The notes beneath the pieces are model-generated. The model was not told the DNA's origin. It worked only from the letters and a program-made list of their open reading frames with translations, and made no database searches. This document shows positions 1 through 17,438 of a stretch of DNA of 64,000 nt, one piece after another (the stretch's first letter is position 1; the number at the start of each line of letters is the position of its first letter). The stretch is taken from the NCBI RefSeq assembly GCF_035594125.1, contig NC_087186.1:663728-727727 (forward strand), in the 5' to 3' direction. The DNA is from Scylla paramamosain. Lineage: Eukaryota > Arthropoda > Malacostraca > Decapoda > Portunidae. The position numbers were made by a program, and so were the translations under genes.

Positions 1-677
1 TGCTGACCACCACCAGCTGCACACAGATGGCCGCGACACTGGGGCAGACTGTGCACCGTAAGCTCCCTCAGGTAAATATCCCAATGAACATTCCACTTGC
101 TATATCTCCACAAAACGATTTCTCCACACAGAGTAGGATTATGTTATGTTATATCATGTTAGGTTGGGGTTATTTATCATGGGTAAAATCACCTCAGGTG
201 ATTTCGCGGAGGAATTTTCGTGGGTAGAATTTACTTGTGTGGAATTTACATGTAAGTGAGGCAAACTGCACTGCTTGTCCGGGGGTGGGTGAGGTGATGG
301 TCAGTAAATGTGCGGCAGGACAGCTGGTATAGGGAAGCCGCTTGGCCTTGCATTCCTAACCAAGATACGTGAAATTAAAGGGCGACAGGAAACTATCACT
401 CTGTGCCTCCGTCTGTCCATGAGCTTACTCGTACTCGTGGAGCGCAGCAAGGAGCGTCCATCACCACGGTTCTTGAAAAAAATGAAAAAAAAAAAAAATG
501 TAACCAGAAAAATGGCACATGAATACATGTCACATTAAAAAAATGACACGGGAATATTTCACTGATGAAAATGATATATAATGAAATGTCACGGAAAAAA
601 AAAAATGCGGTTTTTCCTGTCTCTTTTACTTTGCTCTCTCTCCGCGTGTTCCAGTTTTCCTGTACTGTTTTTATTGA

Positions 678-799
<122 letters not shown>

Positions 800-1230
800 T
801 ATTATTTTATATGTTTTGTTTATTTATTTATTTTATTTTATTTTTTTTGGTATTTTATGTAGTTATTTCTTGACATGTTCCTTTTTCGTACAATTGATTA
901 TCAGTAATCGTGAATTATAAAATGAATTGTGGGTGAATACGTAAATATATCATAAATACAGTACCTATTATAAAGGACAGAACTTTAATTGTACATGATA
1001 AATCTCAACTAAGTAAAACAGGTAAGCAACGAAGAATAAATCTCTTTTGTTTTGATTAATTCTTATGTTCGCTTTGCCTTTGTTACGTTCATGGAATCTT
1101 GTAACATGAATATCCGTTGGGAAGGATTTTTGCTCTAAAGGTCACGGATGAATGGATGGATGGATGATGTGCTGCGTGGCGGGAATGTGTGTGTGTGAGA
1201 CTGATCACACACCCACCCACCCATACACAG

Positions 1231-1263
<33 letters not shown>

Positions 1264-1902
1264 TACACACACACTATGTCCTACTGTATGTGTCACAACG
1301 TAAGTAAAGTTTTCTGTGAGGTGATGACTCGTAGTAATTTTTGCGTAGTAAGGAACAAATCGAGGAGACGATAATAATATTGCTGCCTGTCCTTGTCCAG
1401 CTTTTCTGTGGTTGGTGATCACAAGCAACTCTTGTACATATGACTATTGTGTCTTTTATAAGTTAAGAAAAATATGAAAGGGACAGATTGATATAACTTT
1501 GTTTTAAGTAATGTATTTTACGCGAAAATAATAAGTTAATAACAAAATTTCACAATATTTAATAATGCAGAAACAAAGCTGTATTTTCCGTCAGAAAAAA
1601 AAAATACGGAATAAGTGTAATTTAAATGAAAGTTAAGGCAGACATCTGAGTAAATAGGCAATAAATGATAGACCGTGTGGACAGAATAATGTGATTTACT
1701 AATAAACAGTTGATGGTTCAGCCGTTGCATAAACTTCACTTTTAAGAACAAGTCTCAATAACTCGTGACACAGCCAGTGTTCGGCATGCGGTTCGCTAAT
1801 GATTTCGATCACTCAGGATTTCAACACACCTGCCAGATTTCCTCCACGTTCTGGTAATGGATCGAAGAGTACATAACGTTAATTAATGACTTTTAACTTT
1901 AC

Positions 1903-1985
1903 CTGTAGGCTCAGCATTGTACATCATTAGTCTCTCATCTGGATGTGAAGATGGCATTATGGAAGAGCTTTTCATTGGCACCGAA
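1903..1985 (-). other. possible second exon of a minus-strand host gene
   Basis: On the minus strand this reads as a non-repetitive peptide containing SSSIMPSSHPDERLMMYNAE and ends at CCTACAG|GTAAAG, a good splice donor (GT at 1902-1901). No convincing acceptor is visible upstream, where there is a T-rich run, so the 5' boundary is a guess. It lies downstream of the better candidate exon at 2966-2868 on the same strand. The phases do not obviously match, so a direct junction is unproven. The product is not recognised. Confidence 0.22.
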
Positions 1986-2867
1986 GTAAATGTTCCAAGA
2001 AGAAAAAAAAAAAAATACAGCCATAATAACGAAATTGGTATTTCCGTAAGAAAAATCTGTGGAATTTTTTTTTTTTTTTTTCCGCTGAATTGACATTCTT
2101 TAATCAAAATGAAAATTATTTTAACCTACGTATGGCTAGATTCTAGTTGGCCTAACTAATCATCCAATTTAGACATATAGTTTGTGCCTGACCTCTTTGA
2201 CCTGACCTAGTAAATCAACATCAATAAACTCTTATTTACATATATGGCTAGAGTGCCAAAGGAACTATTCATTGATACCAGAATGAGTTTTCTCCAAATG
2301 AAAAAAAAAAAAAAATGTTATGGCGAAATTTTGCATTTTTGAATAGGAACTTTGCCACACTAAATACGCTCCTTTGAAAAATTCCAGGGCGGATAAAATT
2401 TATTTTGTTTCACTTGGGACTGAATTTCGATCTTCTTCTGAATTTCATGCTATGTGAGTGAACAGTACCAGTTGCCCTTTGCACACATACACAAACGCAG
2501 ACAGACTGACAAACGGACAGTCAGAACCTCGCGCGCAAACACACACACACATACACACAAACACACACATACACACACACACACTACAGAGTTTGTCAGA
2601 TTGGCCCTTCTTACTTAATTTCAGTAACTCTAGATAGAGTTTATTAAAGCAACAGGCACTAAAGGTTTTGAGGTCCTTAATCATTTCTTTTGCTGTCTGT
2701 AGTGTTCCTAGAAATTTCCACTCCACTAGACTTAAATTAAGCGTGATATGAAACCACGTCAGTCATTGGGTTACCTTCTACAAGAATATAATTAGGTATT
2801 TGATGCAGATTCTAAGTTATTCAAATGAAATAATGTGATTTGATTCATTGACGCTGAAATTACTTAC

Positions 2868-2966
2868 CGATACCCATGAACCGAAAGCCATCGTGCTCCT
2901 TAATTACTTTGAGATGAGTCAGCATTGGTAACCAGGCTCGTGTTTCAGCAGCGTTGGGTGTGCCCG
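2868..2966 (-). other. possible 99-nt coding exon of an unidentified host gene
   Basis: The minus strand has an open frame that includes GTPNAAETRAWLPMLTHLKV and KEHDGFRFMGIG, of balanced composition and not low complexity. It is bounded by a possible acceptor (TTTAG|CGGGC at 2967/2966) and a strong donor (TATCG|GTAAGT, GT at 2867-2866). It stands out from the AT-rich surroundings. I do not recognise the protein family. The acceptor's pyrimidine tract is weak. Transcript evidence would decide it. Confidence 0.33.
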
Positions 2967-4439
2967 CTAAATTTTTTGCATTTCCGCGCGGTTCATGTGA
3001 CGTCAAGAGCGCAGGAAAGTTATTTATTGCCAGTAGAAGTTAAAATGTATATTGTTAATTAACAGATAGCTCTTGTATTTACACTCTTACCCAACAGTTT
3101 TACAGCAACCCATTAACTTTCCCACAACAGTAACAGTTTTAGTATTGCTATAAAGTACAACGAAAATAAAATAAAATTGTACGATTTGTTGGTAAATTTG
3201 GAACTGTATTATACATGAATAATTGTAAAGTAAGTTACCCTCGCTTCGTTTCCATACTTGTATCTTGCATATGTTCTATGTTTTTAATTTGCGGCAGCAG
3301 TGCAGATGGATGTATTTTTGGCCTTAGATTAAGTACTTTACTCTTGGTTAATTTTCAATTATCTTCAGTGTGTGTGTGTGAATGTTGAAGTAGAATAGTT
3401 TCTTCAGCTTTTCTCTTGATCTCCAACATCACAAGAGGAACTCGTTTGATTTTTACCGGTTGTCATTCAAATTTTTCAAGTTGACAGTTTTCTCTCATAC
3501 TTACAATGCTCCATTTTAGCGCGGCAACATATGGCACACTTGCTCGAGAACCAGGATACCAACTATTCTGGGTATAAGTGTCACAATATACCGCGTTGGT
3601 TCTGTTTTGTGTTATTCCCTTTTTGGTTTACATGACTGTTAATCTATCATGAAAAAAAAAGTTAATTGTGTTATTGTCCTTTTAAGTACAGAATAATATG
3701 ATTAATGCAGAATGTACACGTATTACTGCACGCTTGGAAAATATGTAAAATTCCCAGAAATAATACAGGAAAGAAAAAAATAAAGCAGGAATAAATTGCA
3801 CAAAAAAAAAAGATAACTGAATTAGAGACGAAAAGGATTTTTTTTTTTTCTTTCACCGGACACGGAAAGAAATTTAAGCATTTAATCCGAGCCAGGAGGT
3901 GTAGCTTTCAGGGCTACTTGGCTGGCATTTACACTCGGGATTATGCTCAGATGTGGTAAAAGTGCGTGATTCAGGACGACGAATTGGCGTCCCTCATTTG
4001 AAGAAGTCTTGGCGGCCCAGAAAGGGAAATCTGATGGTGGATATTTTTAGTGGTAATGGTTTTATTGGTGGTAGTGATGGTGGTGGTGGTGGTGATGATG
4101 ATGGTGGTGATACGGCTGCTGCTATTGAGTGATATGTTATGTTATTTTGTTATGTCAATTAAATGATAGCATAATTTCAGCATTTCCTACACTGCATATA
4201 GTTTTCTATGAATATTTCGAGAATAATTCCTAAATCTTATAAGTAAGACATGCATTAATATGGTAGTGTTGAAAATTATCTGACATAGTCTCTCTCAGCC
4301 CCATCCCTACTCTGTTTTAAGTCAATATGAGTATCAGTTATATTTATGTTATTCTTCATCTAACTCATTTCAACGTTATACATGGAATTTTAAGCAACTT
4401 AAGCATGTTACATAAACACTTAATGAAATTTAATTTAGA

Positions 4440-5880
4440 TAACTTAACCTCTCAATTCCCCATTGTCGATGGGCGTTGAAGTCGCCCGGAAGTACCTTGT
4501 CGGCCGGGAGCTGGCTAATTAGTAATGTAATATCGTCATAACAATGGGGCATCAAGAGGTAAGTAAGGGAAACAGATAGCCACATGCGTGTTATAGAATC
4601 TTACCCTGCACGTGACAGGGTATTCAACGTCACTTCCATCTGTGTCAGTGTTTTGTGTATGTATATGGCAACGCCATGTCCCTCATATCTCCTTTACGAA
4701 TGGCAGTGGTTTAGCAATGTAGGATCGGGGTGATCCTTAAGTCTTGTCACCAGTAAACATATGACGGACGGCCTGTGTATGTTCACTAAAAGTGATAAAT
4801 ATGAATCTTTATTCCGAAAACTTCTAGAGTTCCACTGTAACAGCTTGAACATTGCGACATAAGAGTTGCGGTGGTGGCCATTTTTGTAAGTCTTTTTGTT
4901 CTCTGAGGCGCTGGTAGGGAAACTTTCCCTGCAGTTCCCATTGATGACTTCCATAGATTCATCAATAGTAAACTCTCCTGAGCTGTTCAAGAGGAAGTGA
5001 GCGTGAGAACCCCTCATTGAGGGGGCGGGAGGAGGGACGACATAAGAAGGGCGGTCAAGTTTTGTGAAATTTAGTTTATAAGATTTGTAGCTTTTTTTTT
5101 TATTCGTGTTGGGAGTAGTAGAGATAGCAGACAAATATGGAACAGAGGATTTTATAGAAGTAGAGGGTTTGGTAGTGGTAGATGTAGATTTAGAAGTTGG
5201 AGAAGTAGATGTTGAGGATGAGGCTGTGGTGGTAGATGATGTAGTCTGAATGGCTACAGTGCACATCCTTAGCTGAACCCTTACTGTTGAGGCGTATGAG
5301 ACGTTTGAAGCTGGCGCGGCCTGCGTCTGCTTCAATCGCATCCTCGTCTCAGTAAGAGATTTTCTCAGAAACCTTAACTGTGCGGATCTCTTTCTTCACT
5401 TTCCACGCAGGGCAGTCGCGTGAAAAGTGGAGTCAGCACCCTCACAGTTATTGCAATTTTCTACTTAAGGCATGCAGTGTTCCACCATATGACCCTCTCC
5501 AGCACATTTATCACATTAAACGTAAGAAGAAAGACAAGCTTTGCCACGGTGACTGTAAAACTGGCACTTGAAACAACGGAGAGAGTTTGGAGTGCAGGGA
5601 TGAACGGGAACCAGTTCGTATCCTATATGAATCCTTTCTGGCAACTTAGTAGCGCTGAAAGTGAAAATTACAGAAGCTGTGCTCCTTCTGATACCATCAA
5701 CCATTTGAGTTATCTTTCTAGCTTCAATGATATCCTGGTCAGTCATACAAACGACAGTCTCAGTTGGTTCCATGTCCACTAAATTGCAGTGGGAGGCGAC
5801 TACCCGACATGAATTCATGGACACCGGAACTGAAGCGTTGATCTCGATGCCATGAATGAACCGGAGCTTCAAGAATGACG
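4440..5880 (-). mobile_element. non-LTR retrotransposon fragment (ORF1 end plus endonuclease start)
   Basis: On the minus strand, 5872-5516 encodes a gag-like ORF1 segment ending in a CCHC-like zinc knuckle start (RCFKCQFYSHRGKAC). In another frame, 5341-4694 encodes a Ser/Thr/Pro-rich ORF1 tail running into the beginning of an AP endonuclease (MFKLLQWNSRSFRNKDSYL). Further downstream, across frame breaks near 4480-4690, endonuclease features such as a GDFNAH motif can still be read. The reverse transcriptase is missing and the 5' side is cut by an (ATT)n tract at 5961. This layout fits an I/Jockey-superfamily LINE. The copy is truncated and non-functional. Confidence 0.7.
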
Positions 5881-5960
5881 ACTTACCTTAAGAGCTTGCA
5901 CAAGTAAATCACCAATGGCAAGTCTCTTAACATTTACAGCATTACCAATGTTACAATCAA

Positions 5961-5966
5961 TTATTA

Positions 5967-6048
<82 letters not shown>

Positions 6049-6069
6049 TATTATTTTTATTACTATCAA

Positions 6070-6133
<64 letters not shown>

Positions 6134-6163
6134 GTTATTGTTATTATTATTATTATCATTTAA
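5961..6163. repeat. (ATT)n microsatellite, about 200 bp
   Basis: ATT/TTA trinucleotide array with a few interruptions. It abuts the 5' side of the LINE fragment ending at 5880. All ORFs across it are poly-Ile/Leu artefacts. Confidence 0.96.
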
Positions 6164-6391
6164 TAAAAGAGTTTACAAAGGAGAGGTGGATATCAGTCTT
6201 CAAGTGGAAATAACAAAGGTGGCTTTCTCTGGGGCAACAGACAGTCAGGCAGTCAAGGCCATAACCATTGCTTTATTGGGCCGGTGAGTACGTTTGGCGT
6301 GCTGGCAGCAACACTGACTGCACTGTGTCATCTGCCTCTCAGTAGCTGGCGTCGCAGCCACTGCATGGTATCTGTGCTTCTTCTCACCTCC

Positions 6392-6726
<335 letters not shown>

Positions 6727-6826
6727 TGTTTTTAATATTATTTATAAATTCTTTCTGAAGCTGGACAAGACGGAGATTGGTTTATAACTATGTGGTAAAG
6801 AGTTTACAATGTTTTTTTTTATATAT

Positions 6827-7077
6827 ATTTATAATTTATGTATTTAATTACTTATTTAATTCATTAATTAATTAATTAATTTATTTTTCTGTTTTTTTTT
6901 TTTTTTTTTTTTTTGACAGGGAAAATGACTGAGATCCTTAGGTATTGGGGAGAGGTTCCCTCGTAAAACAATTTATTGATAATGAATAGTAAGACAGGTG
7001 AAAAGGTGTAACATTTATAATTTATGTATTTAATTACTTATTTAATTAATTAATTAATTTATTTATTTATTTTTCTG

Positions 7078-7110
<33 letters not shown>

Positions 7111-7215
7111 GGGAAAATGACTGAGATCCTTAGGTATTGGGGAGAGGTTCCCTCGTAAAACAATTTATTGATAATGAATAGTAAGACAGGTGAAAAGGTG
7201 TAACATTTAATGATT
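6827..7215. repeat. 186-bp direct tandem duplication
   Basis: The block starting ATTTATAATTTATG at 6827 is repeated at 7013. Each copy contains TTAA-rich DNA, a 20-30 nt poly-T run, and the same single-copy-looking stretch (ACTGAGATCCTTAGG through GTGAAAAGGTGTAAC). The copies are nearly identical outside the homopolymer, so the duplication is recent. No gene is visible. Confidence 0.9.
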
Positions 7216-8200
7216 ATTTTCACGTGCATTTAATCATGGACAGGGGAAGAGACATTAGAACTTTTAATTGTGGATCTTACTTCAGTTATTGTAGAGGGGC
7301 TTACATATAGTAAAGAAAATGAAATAGGAGAATGGTATGTATATTACTATCTAGAGTATTGCCTATACTACTAAAATTGTCATTAAACACTGTGGTGCAG
7401 TGTGTTTGTTTAATGTGTGGGCCGTGTGTTTGTTTAATGTGTGGGTCTTTGTGGCCCATAAATGTTAGTGGTGCAGATCAGAGGATTGTATAATATTAGT
7501 GCTAAGTTACAGCTGTCTACTTTCCTCCCACATTTCCACCAATTTTATAGGAGATAAAAATCTGTCTTATGAAAGATTGTAAATGTACTGTTGTTTGGCC
7601 AGACTTTATAACATTTCTGTTGAACAATGGTTGATTTCGTTATCGTGGTCGATTGTCCAACGGTGGTAAATACCCACACAGTGGAAACACGTGTGTTGTC
7701 TTTACTGCCTGTGGCCCCTAACACGTGGCTTATTAGTTCTTTCCAGCTTTGGTGATTAGTCTGGCATTTGTTATACTCTGTGGGTGAATTGAACAGAATA
7801 GCGACTTGAGAGACTTGATAGTTGGTAAAGCCCAGCAAGTGCCCGTATTCCTCATGTTTATACCCGCACTAGGCTAGAAGTATTTAGCCTAGAGAAAGCT
7901 TACCTGAGAGTAGTGTCAGCTGTAAAGGGGGGCTGAACCTGGTCATAAAAGAACTGGCGATCATGCCAGAATAAACTGAAAGCCCTTGTGGCTATATTTG
8001 AAAGATAGTGTTGCTTGTGTGCCATTGTGTGTCGGTGTTCGGCCTAAACCATGGAAGGAAAGGCTGGTAGAAAGGATGGTTCCCAACGTGAGTCCCCTGC
8101 CTCTGCAGGAAAATATGAATATATGTATCAACTTTACTATCTATATATTTATAATACTATCTTATTATTTTTGTTATTATTAATTATAATTTCTTTTATC
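7216..8200. other. no recognisable feature
   Basis: Moderately AT-rich unique-looking sequence. GTGTGTTTGTTTAATGTGTGGG is locally repeated near 7400-7445. Short ORFs on both strands show no recognisable domain, splice pattern or transposon homology. Confidence 0.5.
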
Positions 8201-8335
8201 ATTCATGTGTTATTATTAATATGAATTCGATACTATCTATATCTGTATAATACTATCTTATTATTCATATTATTATCTATTATAATTACTTTTATAATTC
8301 ATGTGTTATTATTAATATGAATTCGATAATAATTA
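8201..8335. repeat. imperfect tandem repeat, period about 96 bp
   Basis: ATTCATGTGTTATTATTAAT followed by ATGAATTCGATA occurs at 8201 and again at 8297, with similar AT-rich DNA between. The copies differ by several substitutions. Confidence 0.75.
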
Positions 8336-8364
8336 TCATAACATTATTAACACAGTCTTATCAT

Positions 8365-8396
<32 letters not shown>

Positions 8397-8447
8397 ATAA
8401 TAATAATTGTGTGTGTGTGTGTGTGTGTGTATGTGTGTGTAATAATA

Positions 8448-8497
<50 letters not shown>

Positions 8498-8500
8498 CGG
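8365..8500. repeat. compound (CTA)n/(GT)n/(AAT)n microsatellite at LINE 3' tail
   Basis: Consecutive (CTA)n, (AAT)n, (GT)n and (AAT)n blocks. On the minus strand the last block, (TTA)n, directly follows the AATAAA-containing 3' end of the LINE at 8501-11050, so it probably grew from that element's tail. Confidence 0.85.
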
Positions 8501-11050
8501 TTTATTATTTAAGCAGTTAACAAACTGAAAATGTACATAAATGGAGGGGAAATACTTAACATTAATCCTAACGGTAAGTCTAATCTAGAAGGGATTATTG
8601 ATTGATGGCTCGCACCATGGTGGGAATCGCACTGAGTCTGTACCGGTCCGTGCGAGGCGCCTTTAGGGGCGTTATCTTGTTGTGGTGTCTGGTGGCATGG
8701 ACCGGGCGAGACGCGTCAGGCGGCAGCATGTTTCTGAGACGTGGATGATGCAGTAGTCCCCTTCCAAACTTCTCCAGAGCCTCTCGGTGTCTGGTGGATA
8801 GTCTGGACAGACTCAGGGTGGTCAGGGCTTCTTCATAGGTGGTGTATGCAGGGCCAAGGATGACCCTGCACGCCCTTTTCTGCACTCTCTCTAGCTGTAG
8901 CTGTTGAGTGTGTGTGAGGGAGGAGGACCACGCTGGGGAGGCGTACATGAGTTTGGGGAGGATGAAGGTGAGGTACACCCCCCTTAACTCATCTGTCGTC
9001 GTCCCCAGCGACCTGAGTCTGCGCAGCATGTACAGCCTGTAGATAGCTGATCTTACGGTGCTGGCGACTTGCTACTTCCTGGTCAGCTGGTCGTCCACCG
9101 TGACTCCGAGAAGCTTGGCACATCGGACCACCTGGAGGGGATGAGGGCCCACTGTGAGCTGGGGAGGGGCCACTGGTACAGAGGAAATGCATCACCACCG
9201 TTTTGCTGTGGCTGATGGTCATCCTGCTTTCCTCCGTCCACGTGTGCAGTCGCTCCAAAATTGCTTGCAGTGGCGAGTAGTCCGGGTTTTTGGTGGAAGC
9301 TGAGACACCCACGGTGCAGTCGTACACATACTTCCAGCGATGGGGGGTGTCAGTGAGGGCGTCGTTAATGAGGAGGAGGAAGCATAGAGGACCAATCTTG
9401 GTCACCTGGGGGACCCCACATGTCAACTGTTGGAAATTAGAGACAGAGCCCTGATAGCGAACGGCGTGACGCCTCCCTGTGAGTAAGTCGGCTAGCCACG
9501 CTATCATGTTAGGAGGGAGACCCAGACTTACTGCCTTGCTGATGACAGCAGTGTAATCAACAAGATCAAAGGCTTTTTTGAAGTCCACAAAAGCAACAGC
9601 TAGAGAAGTGTTTCGCTTGTCCAGGTGGCTGTGGATGAATTCAAGGAAGTTGGTCAGGTAATGGGAAGTGGAGGTGGCTTTAATATTTCCAAATTGTTAG
9701 ATATCCACGGTATTACAAATTTTGGTGTAGGCCTAGTCATATACAAAATCTTCACAAATAACGTCATTGAGTGACTGTGGACTGGAAGTTTTGGGGATGG
9801 TGGTAACGTAAGATGTCTTCCAGTCCGCAGGGCAAGAGTGCTGGGAGAGTGAGGCGTTTATTATGGAGCATAGCGGTGTTGCTAGCTCTACAGGAAATTC
9901 CTTGTAAATTTTTATAAGAAGTTCAGTGGGTGTGGTGGATCTTTGTTTGAATTTGAGTATTCTCTTAAAAACATCCACCGCATGGACACTGGGAGGATGG
10001 GAGGGAGCGGGAAGATAGGCAGGAAGCGGAGTGGTGTGGAGGGGAGGAAAGGTTTGACAGATAGGAGCAAAGTGATCGTTCATCTGAGCCGCAAGATTAG
10101 CAGGGAGGTGTGAGGTGCAAGGAAGAGATGAAGTGTGCTTTTGTAGGCCACACAAAGCTTTGATCTTAGCGTACCACTGTCTGTTGTTGGTCAGCTTGAG
10201 GTGGTGTATCTTGTCTGGGTAAGAGCTTGCCTTGGCAGCCTTAATCTCTCTGATCACTCTGTTTCTTAGTTTCCTGTATAGGACCGGGCAGGAGTGGAAC
10301 GCCCAGGTCCGCTGACGCATAAGTCTTTTAATGCAGGGCGTCATCCAGGGAGCATCAGCCGGGTGCGTTGTGACGCTCTTGGCTGGGAAGTAGCGGTGGA
10401 ATGCTTCTGTGGTGATGGCGACGTAATTTTGCCATTTCAAGTGGACGTCTTCCACATCCAGCACCTCGGTCCACGGGTGTTGTGTCACCCACTGCCCAAA
10501 CTCCCTCATGGTTGAGTCAGGCATCGGGTGGTGGGTCCTGGTGACAGCTGACCGGGGGGTCGAGGTGGTGGGTGTGGGTGTCCACAGTATGGAGAGGTGG
10601 GTTCTCCATCCCATGGGAGGCAGCGGCTTGGGGGGCGAGTACTGCTGGCCCAGGTCTGTCAGTATAAGGTCGAGGATGGCTTGCTGGTGGGTAGGGAAGT
10701 CCACGACCTGGGTGAGGTGTAGCTAGTGTAGGATATCGTTGATATCTAATCTGTTAAAGTCCCCACAGATGACCAGCTTGGCGGCAGGATACCTCACCCT
10801 CAGGGCATCAGCAGTGTTGATGATGTGAGCGGTGAGTAACTGTGCTGTGGCGGCTCGGGGGGGCTGGTACCCGACGCACACGATGATGGAGGCTGTGTTG
10901 CTGGAATGGAAGGGGGGGCGTAACTCTCACCCACAGGGCCTCCACCCAGGCAGAAATATCGACAGGGAGGTGTGAGGGGCTGAGGGCAGAGCGGCAGAAA
11001 ACGGCCACTCCCAGTGTGTGGAGGAGGTCAGTCAGAGGACAGGGTCAGTG
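8501..11050 (-). mobile_element. LINE family A, decayed copy (endonuclease + reverse transcriptase)
   Basis: Minus-strand non-LTR retrotransposon. Reading 5' to 3' on that strand: an endonuclease end with a CGDFN motif (near 10760), a linker, RT finger/palm regions, and a C-terminal segment ([11 protein letters not shown]) to the stop near 8595, followed by an AATAAA-containing 3' UTR and (TTA)n tail. Frames are broken near 9040, 9590-9730 and 10705. A second copy of the same family lies at 39800-41146. The superfamily is uncertain (CR1/Jockey-like). The 5' end is not sharply visible; 11050-11250 may include more of it. Confidence 0.85.
8595..10704 (-). pseudogene. reverse transcriptase ORF of LINE family A, broken
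   Basis: RT would copy element RNA at a nicked target in the nucleus. Visible blocks on the minus strand are motif A ([10 protein letters not shown], near 9590-9550), motif B (TCGVPQ, near 9420) and motif C (near 9320). In motif C the catalytic YVDD of the sister copy at 39.8-40.3 kb is changed to YVYD, removing one of the two metal-binding aspartates. At least three frame breaks (about 9040, 9595-9735, and one upstream) confirm it is dead. The N-terminal linker segment (10704-9733) is the longest intact stretch. Confidence 0.8.
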
Positions 11051-11257
11051 TGTGGAGGAGGCAGTAGGCATCTGCCGAAACGATAATTACTCCCAGTGAG
11101 ATCTAAGGTAATGGATCAGGGGTGGCTGTGAACTTATCATAAAAAATAACTATGACCTCACTGAACGTTTCCATTTGTGTCTAACAACACAAGGGTGCAG
11201 TCACAGCCTTCCCTCTAAAGACAACTCTTTTTCTCCACAGAAAACTAAAAGCACCTA

Positions 11258-11362
<105 letters not shown>

Positions 11363-11384
11363 TCACTCAAAAATTCAAATTTGG

Positions 11385-14950
<3,566 letters not shown>

Positions 14951-15252
14951 TTTCTTATCTTTCTTCCTTTGTTTCCCGAATATTGGTGACACCCTGTACA
15001 GCTGCGTCACCGTAACATAATGAGAACAGTTATCTATCAATTTTTCATCATATCTTGTTGTTATAAACTTATGAATAATCTATTCCTCACAATTTTCAGT
15101 GAATCTGAAGATGACCACACAAGAGCAGACATCAATATGTAAATAATTAAACAGATATATGGACATATGGATTTTTATTCTTTCTCCAATTTTTTTTGTC
15201 ATTTCTACTTACAATAAGCTCTCAGAAGCTCAACAAGCTTCCTATTCAAACG

Positions 15253-16339
<1,087 letters not shown>

Positions 16340-17165
16340 TGCCATATGCAGAGCAAAGAGGAGGGCTGCATTATAAACTACAAGGAGAAGTATAAGAAAT
16401 ATTACGACCTCGCTTGGCAGTCTCAAGTTCTCAAGGAATTTGTTTCTATTTATAGTGATTTCTCTGTCCCAGACGCAGCACAAGCATTTGCCCCCACCCC
16501 CGCCAGCCCTGCCGCCGCTCCCTGGCAGGCCCACCACGCCGCTCCTCCCTGCTCATAAAGAAACAACCTTCACCATAGTCAGGAATCTTGTCACTCCCAT
16601 TAATAAAAAAAAAAATAATAATTCCTCCCGATTTTTACCTACAACAAATTCAAGATCCTGAGTGAATAAGAAAAAGATGCCCTCGAGACGAGACTGGTTG
16701 ATGACTATAGTGAGAGGTCAGCTATCCGACTTTTGTGGTCGGGCCCATGATTCACGGAAACGTTTGTGTATGCCTGGTGGACGTCTAGACGTCGTCACGG
16801 TAGCATACGATAAGGCAGCCAGCGGAGCGGAAAATAATGCCCTTTTTGTCATCCACGCAGGTACTAATGACGTTAAGAACACCAGATCCAAGGAACTGAT
16901 GGAGAAGTACAAAAGAATGACTCAGCGGTACAAGACTAAATTTGAAAATGTTTTTGTTTCAGGCATCCTTCAACGGACCAGAACACCAACCATTTTCTAT
17001 GATAGAGACTTTAGCACAAACAGCCGACTAAGATCTCTCTGCGCAGATGGTGTGGATTACATGAGCCTCTGAGACGACTTTTATAATTAACCCTTCCTAT
17101 TCCTGGAGGACGGATTGCACCTCAACGGGGAGGGAGCAGCACGACTCGGGATGCTGCTAAAAAAA
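16340..17165 (+). pseudogene. LINE ORF1 with SGNH/GDSL-type esterase domain, broken
   Basis: The plus strand at 16662-17072 encodes an SGNH-hydrolase-like domain: a CMPGGRLDVV block, then HAGTNDVKN (block III Gly-x-Asn-Asp, near 16855-16880), and after a stop at 17070 the block V sequence LEDGLHLNGEGAARLG with the Asp-x-x-His pair (near 17103-17150). Esterase domains of this type are known in ORF1 of CR1-clade LINEs. The upstream part (16340-16560, MCHMQSKEEGC...) is a plausible ORF1 N-terminal region. A second, different esterase ORF1 is at 57218-57738. Stops at 16557 and 17070 break this copy. Confidence 0.65.
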
Positions 17166-17179
17166 AAAAAAATAATAAT

Positions 17180-17438
17180 ATTAATGGAGTGGGCGAGTAT
17201 ACCTCCTTCAATCGTCTACATGGCGAGAGGAATTGGTCCTCGCACGCCTAAGGATGGGCTGCATCCTCCCTACACATAGCCCTACATAGCCAACGCCTTT
17301 CCACCACATTGTAACACCTGTAACGTTACCCTCACTGTCGAGCACATCCTGCTTCACTGTGTGCATTATCGTGAGGAGAGGAGGCCCTTGCCAGTTTACT
17401 GCCAGGGCCACGGCCTCCTGCTAATGCACATCAACTAC
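17180..17438 (+). mobile_element. 3' coding end of an older LINE, upstream part (Polinton target)
   Basis: In the frame beginning near 17297 the plus strand encodes a Cys/His-rich LINE C-terminal motif (CNTCNVTLTVEHILLHCVHY), typical of the region after the RT/RNase H of non-LTR elements. The reading stops being LINE-like exactly at 17438, where the Polinton inverted repeat begins. The matching 3' end appears at 34898 beyond the Polinton. Confidence 0.6.

Noticed and set aside
27..75. Possible exon end (CCTCAG|GTAAAT at 70/71)
   Set aside because: The donor-like site is acceptable, but too little sequence lies before it to show coding or a second splice site.
8595..11050. Possibility that LINE A and LINE B are the same family
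   Set aside because: Their RT motifs ([14 protein letters not shown] versus [14 protein letters not shown]), C-termini and 3' tails differ clearly.
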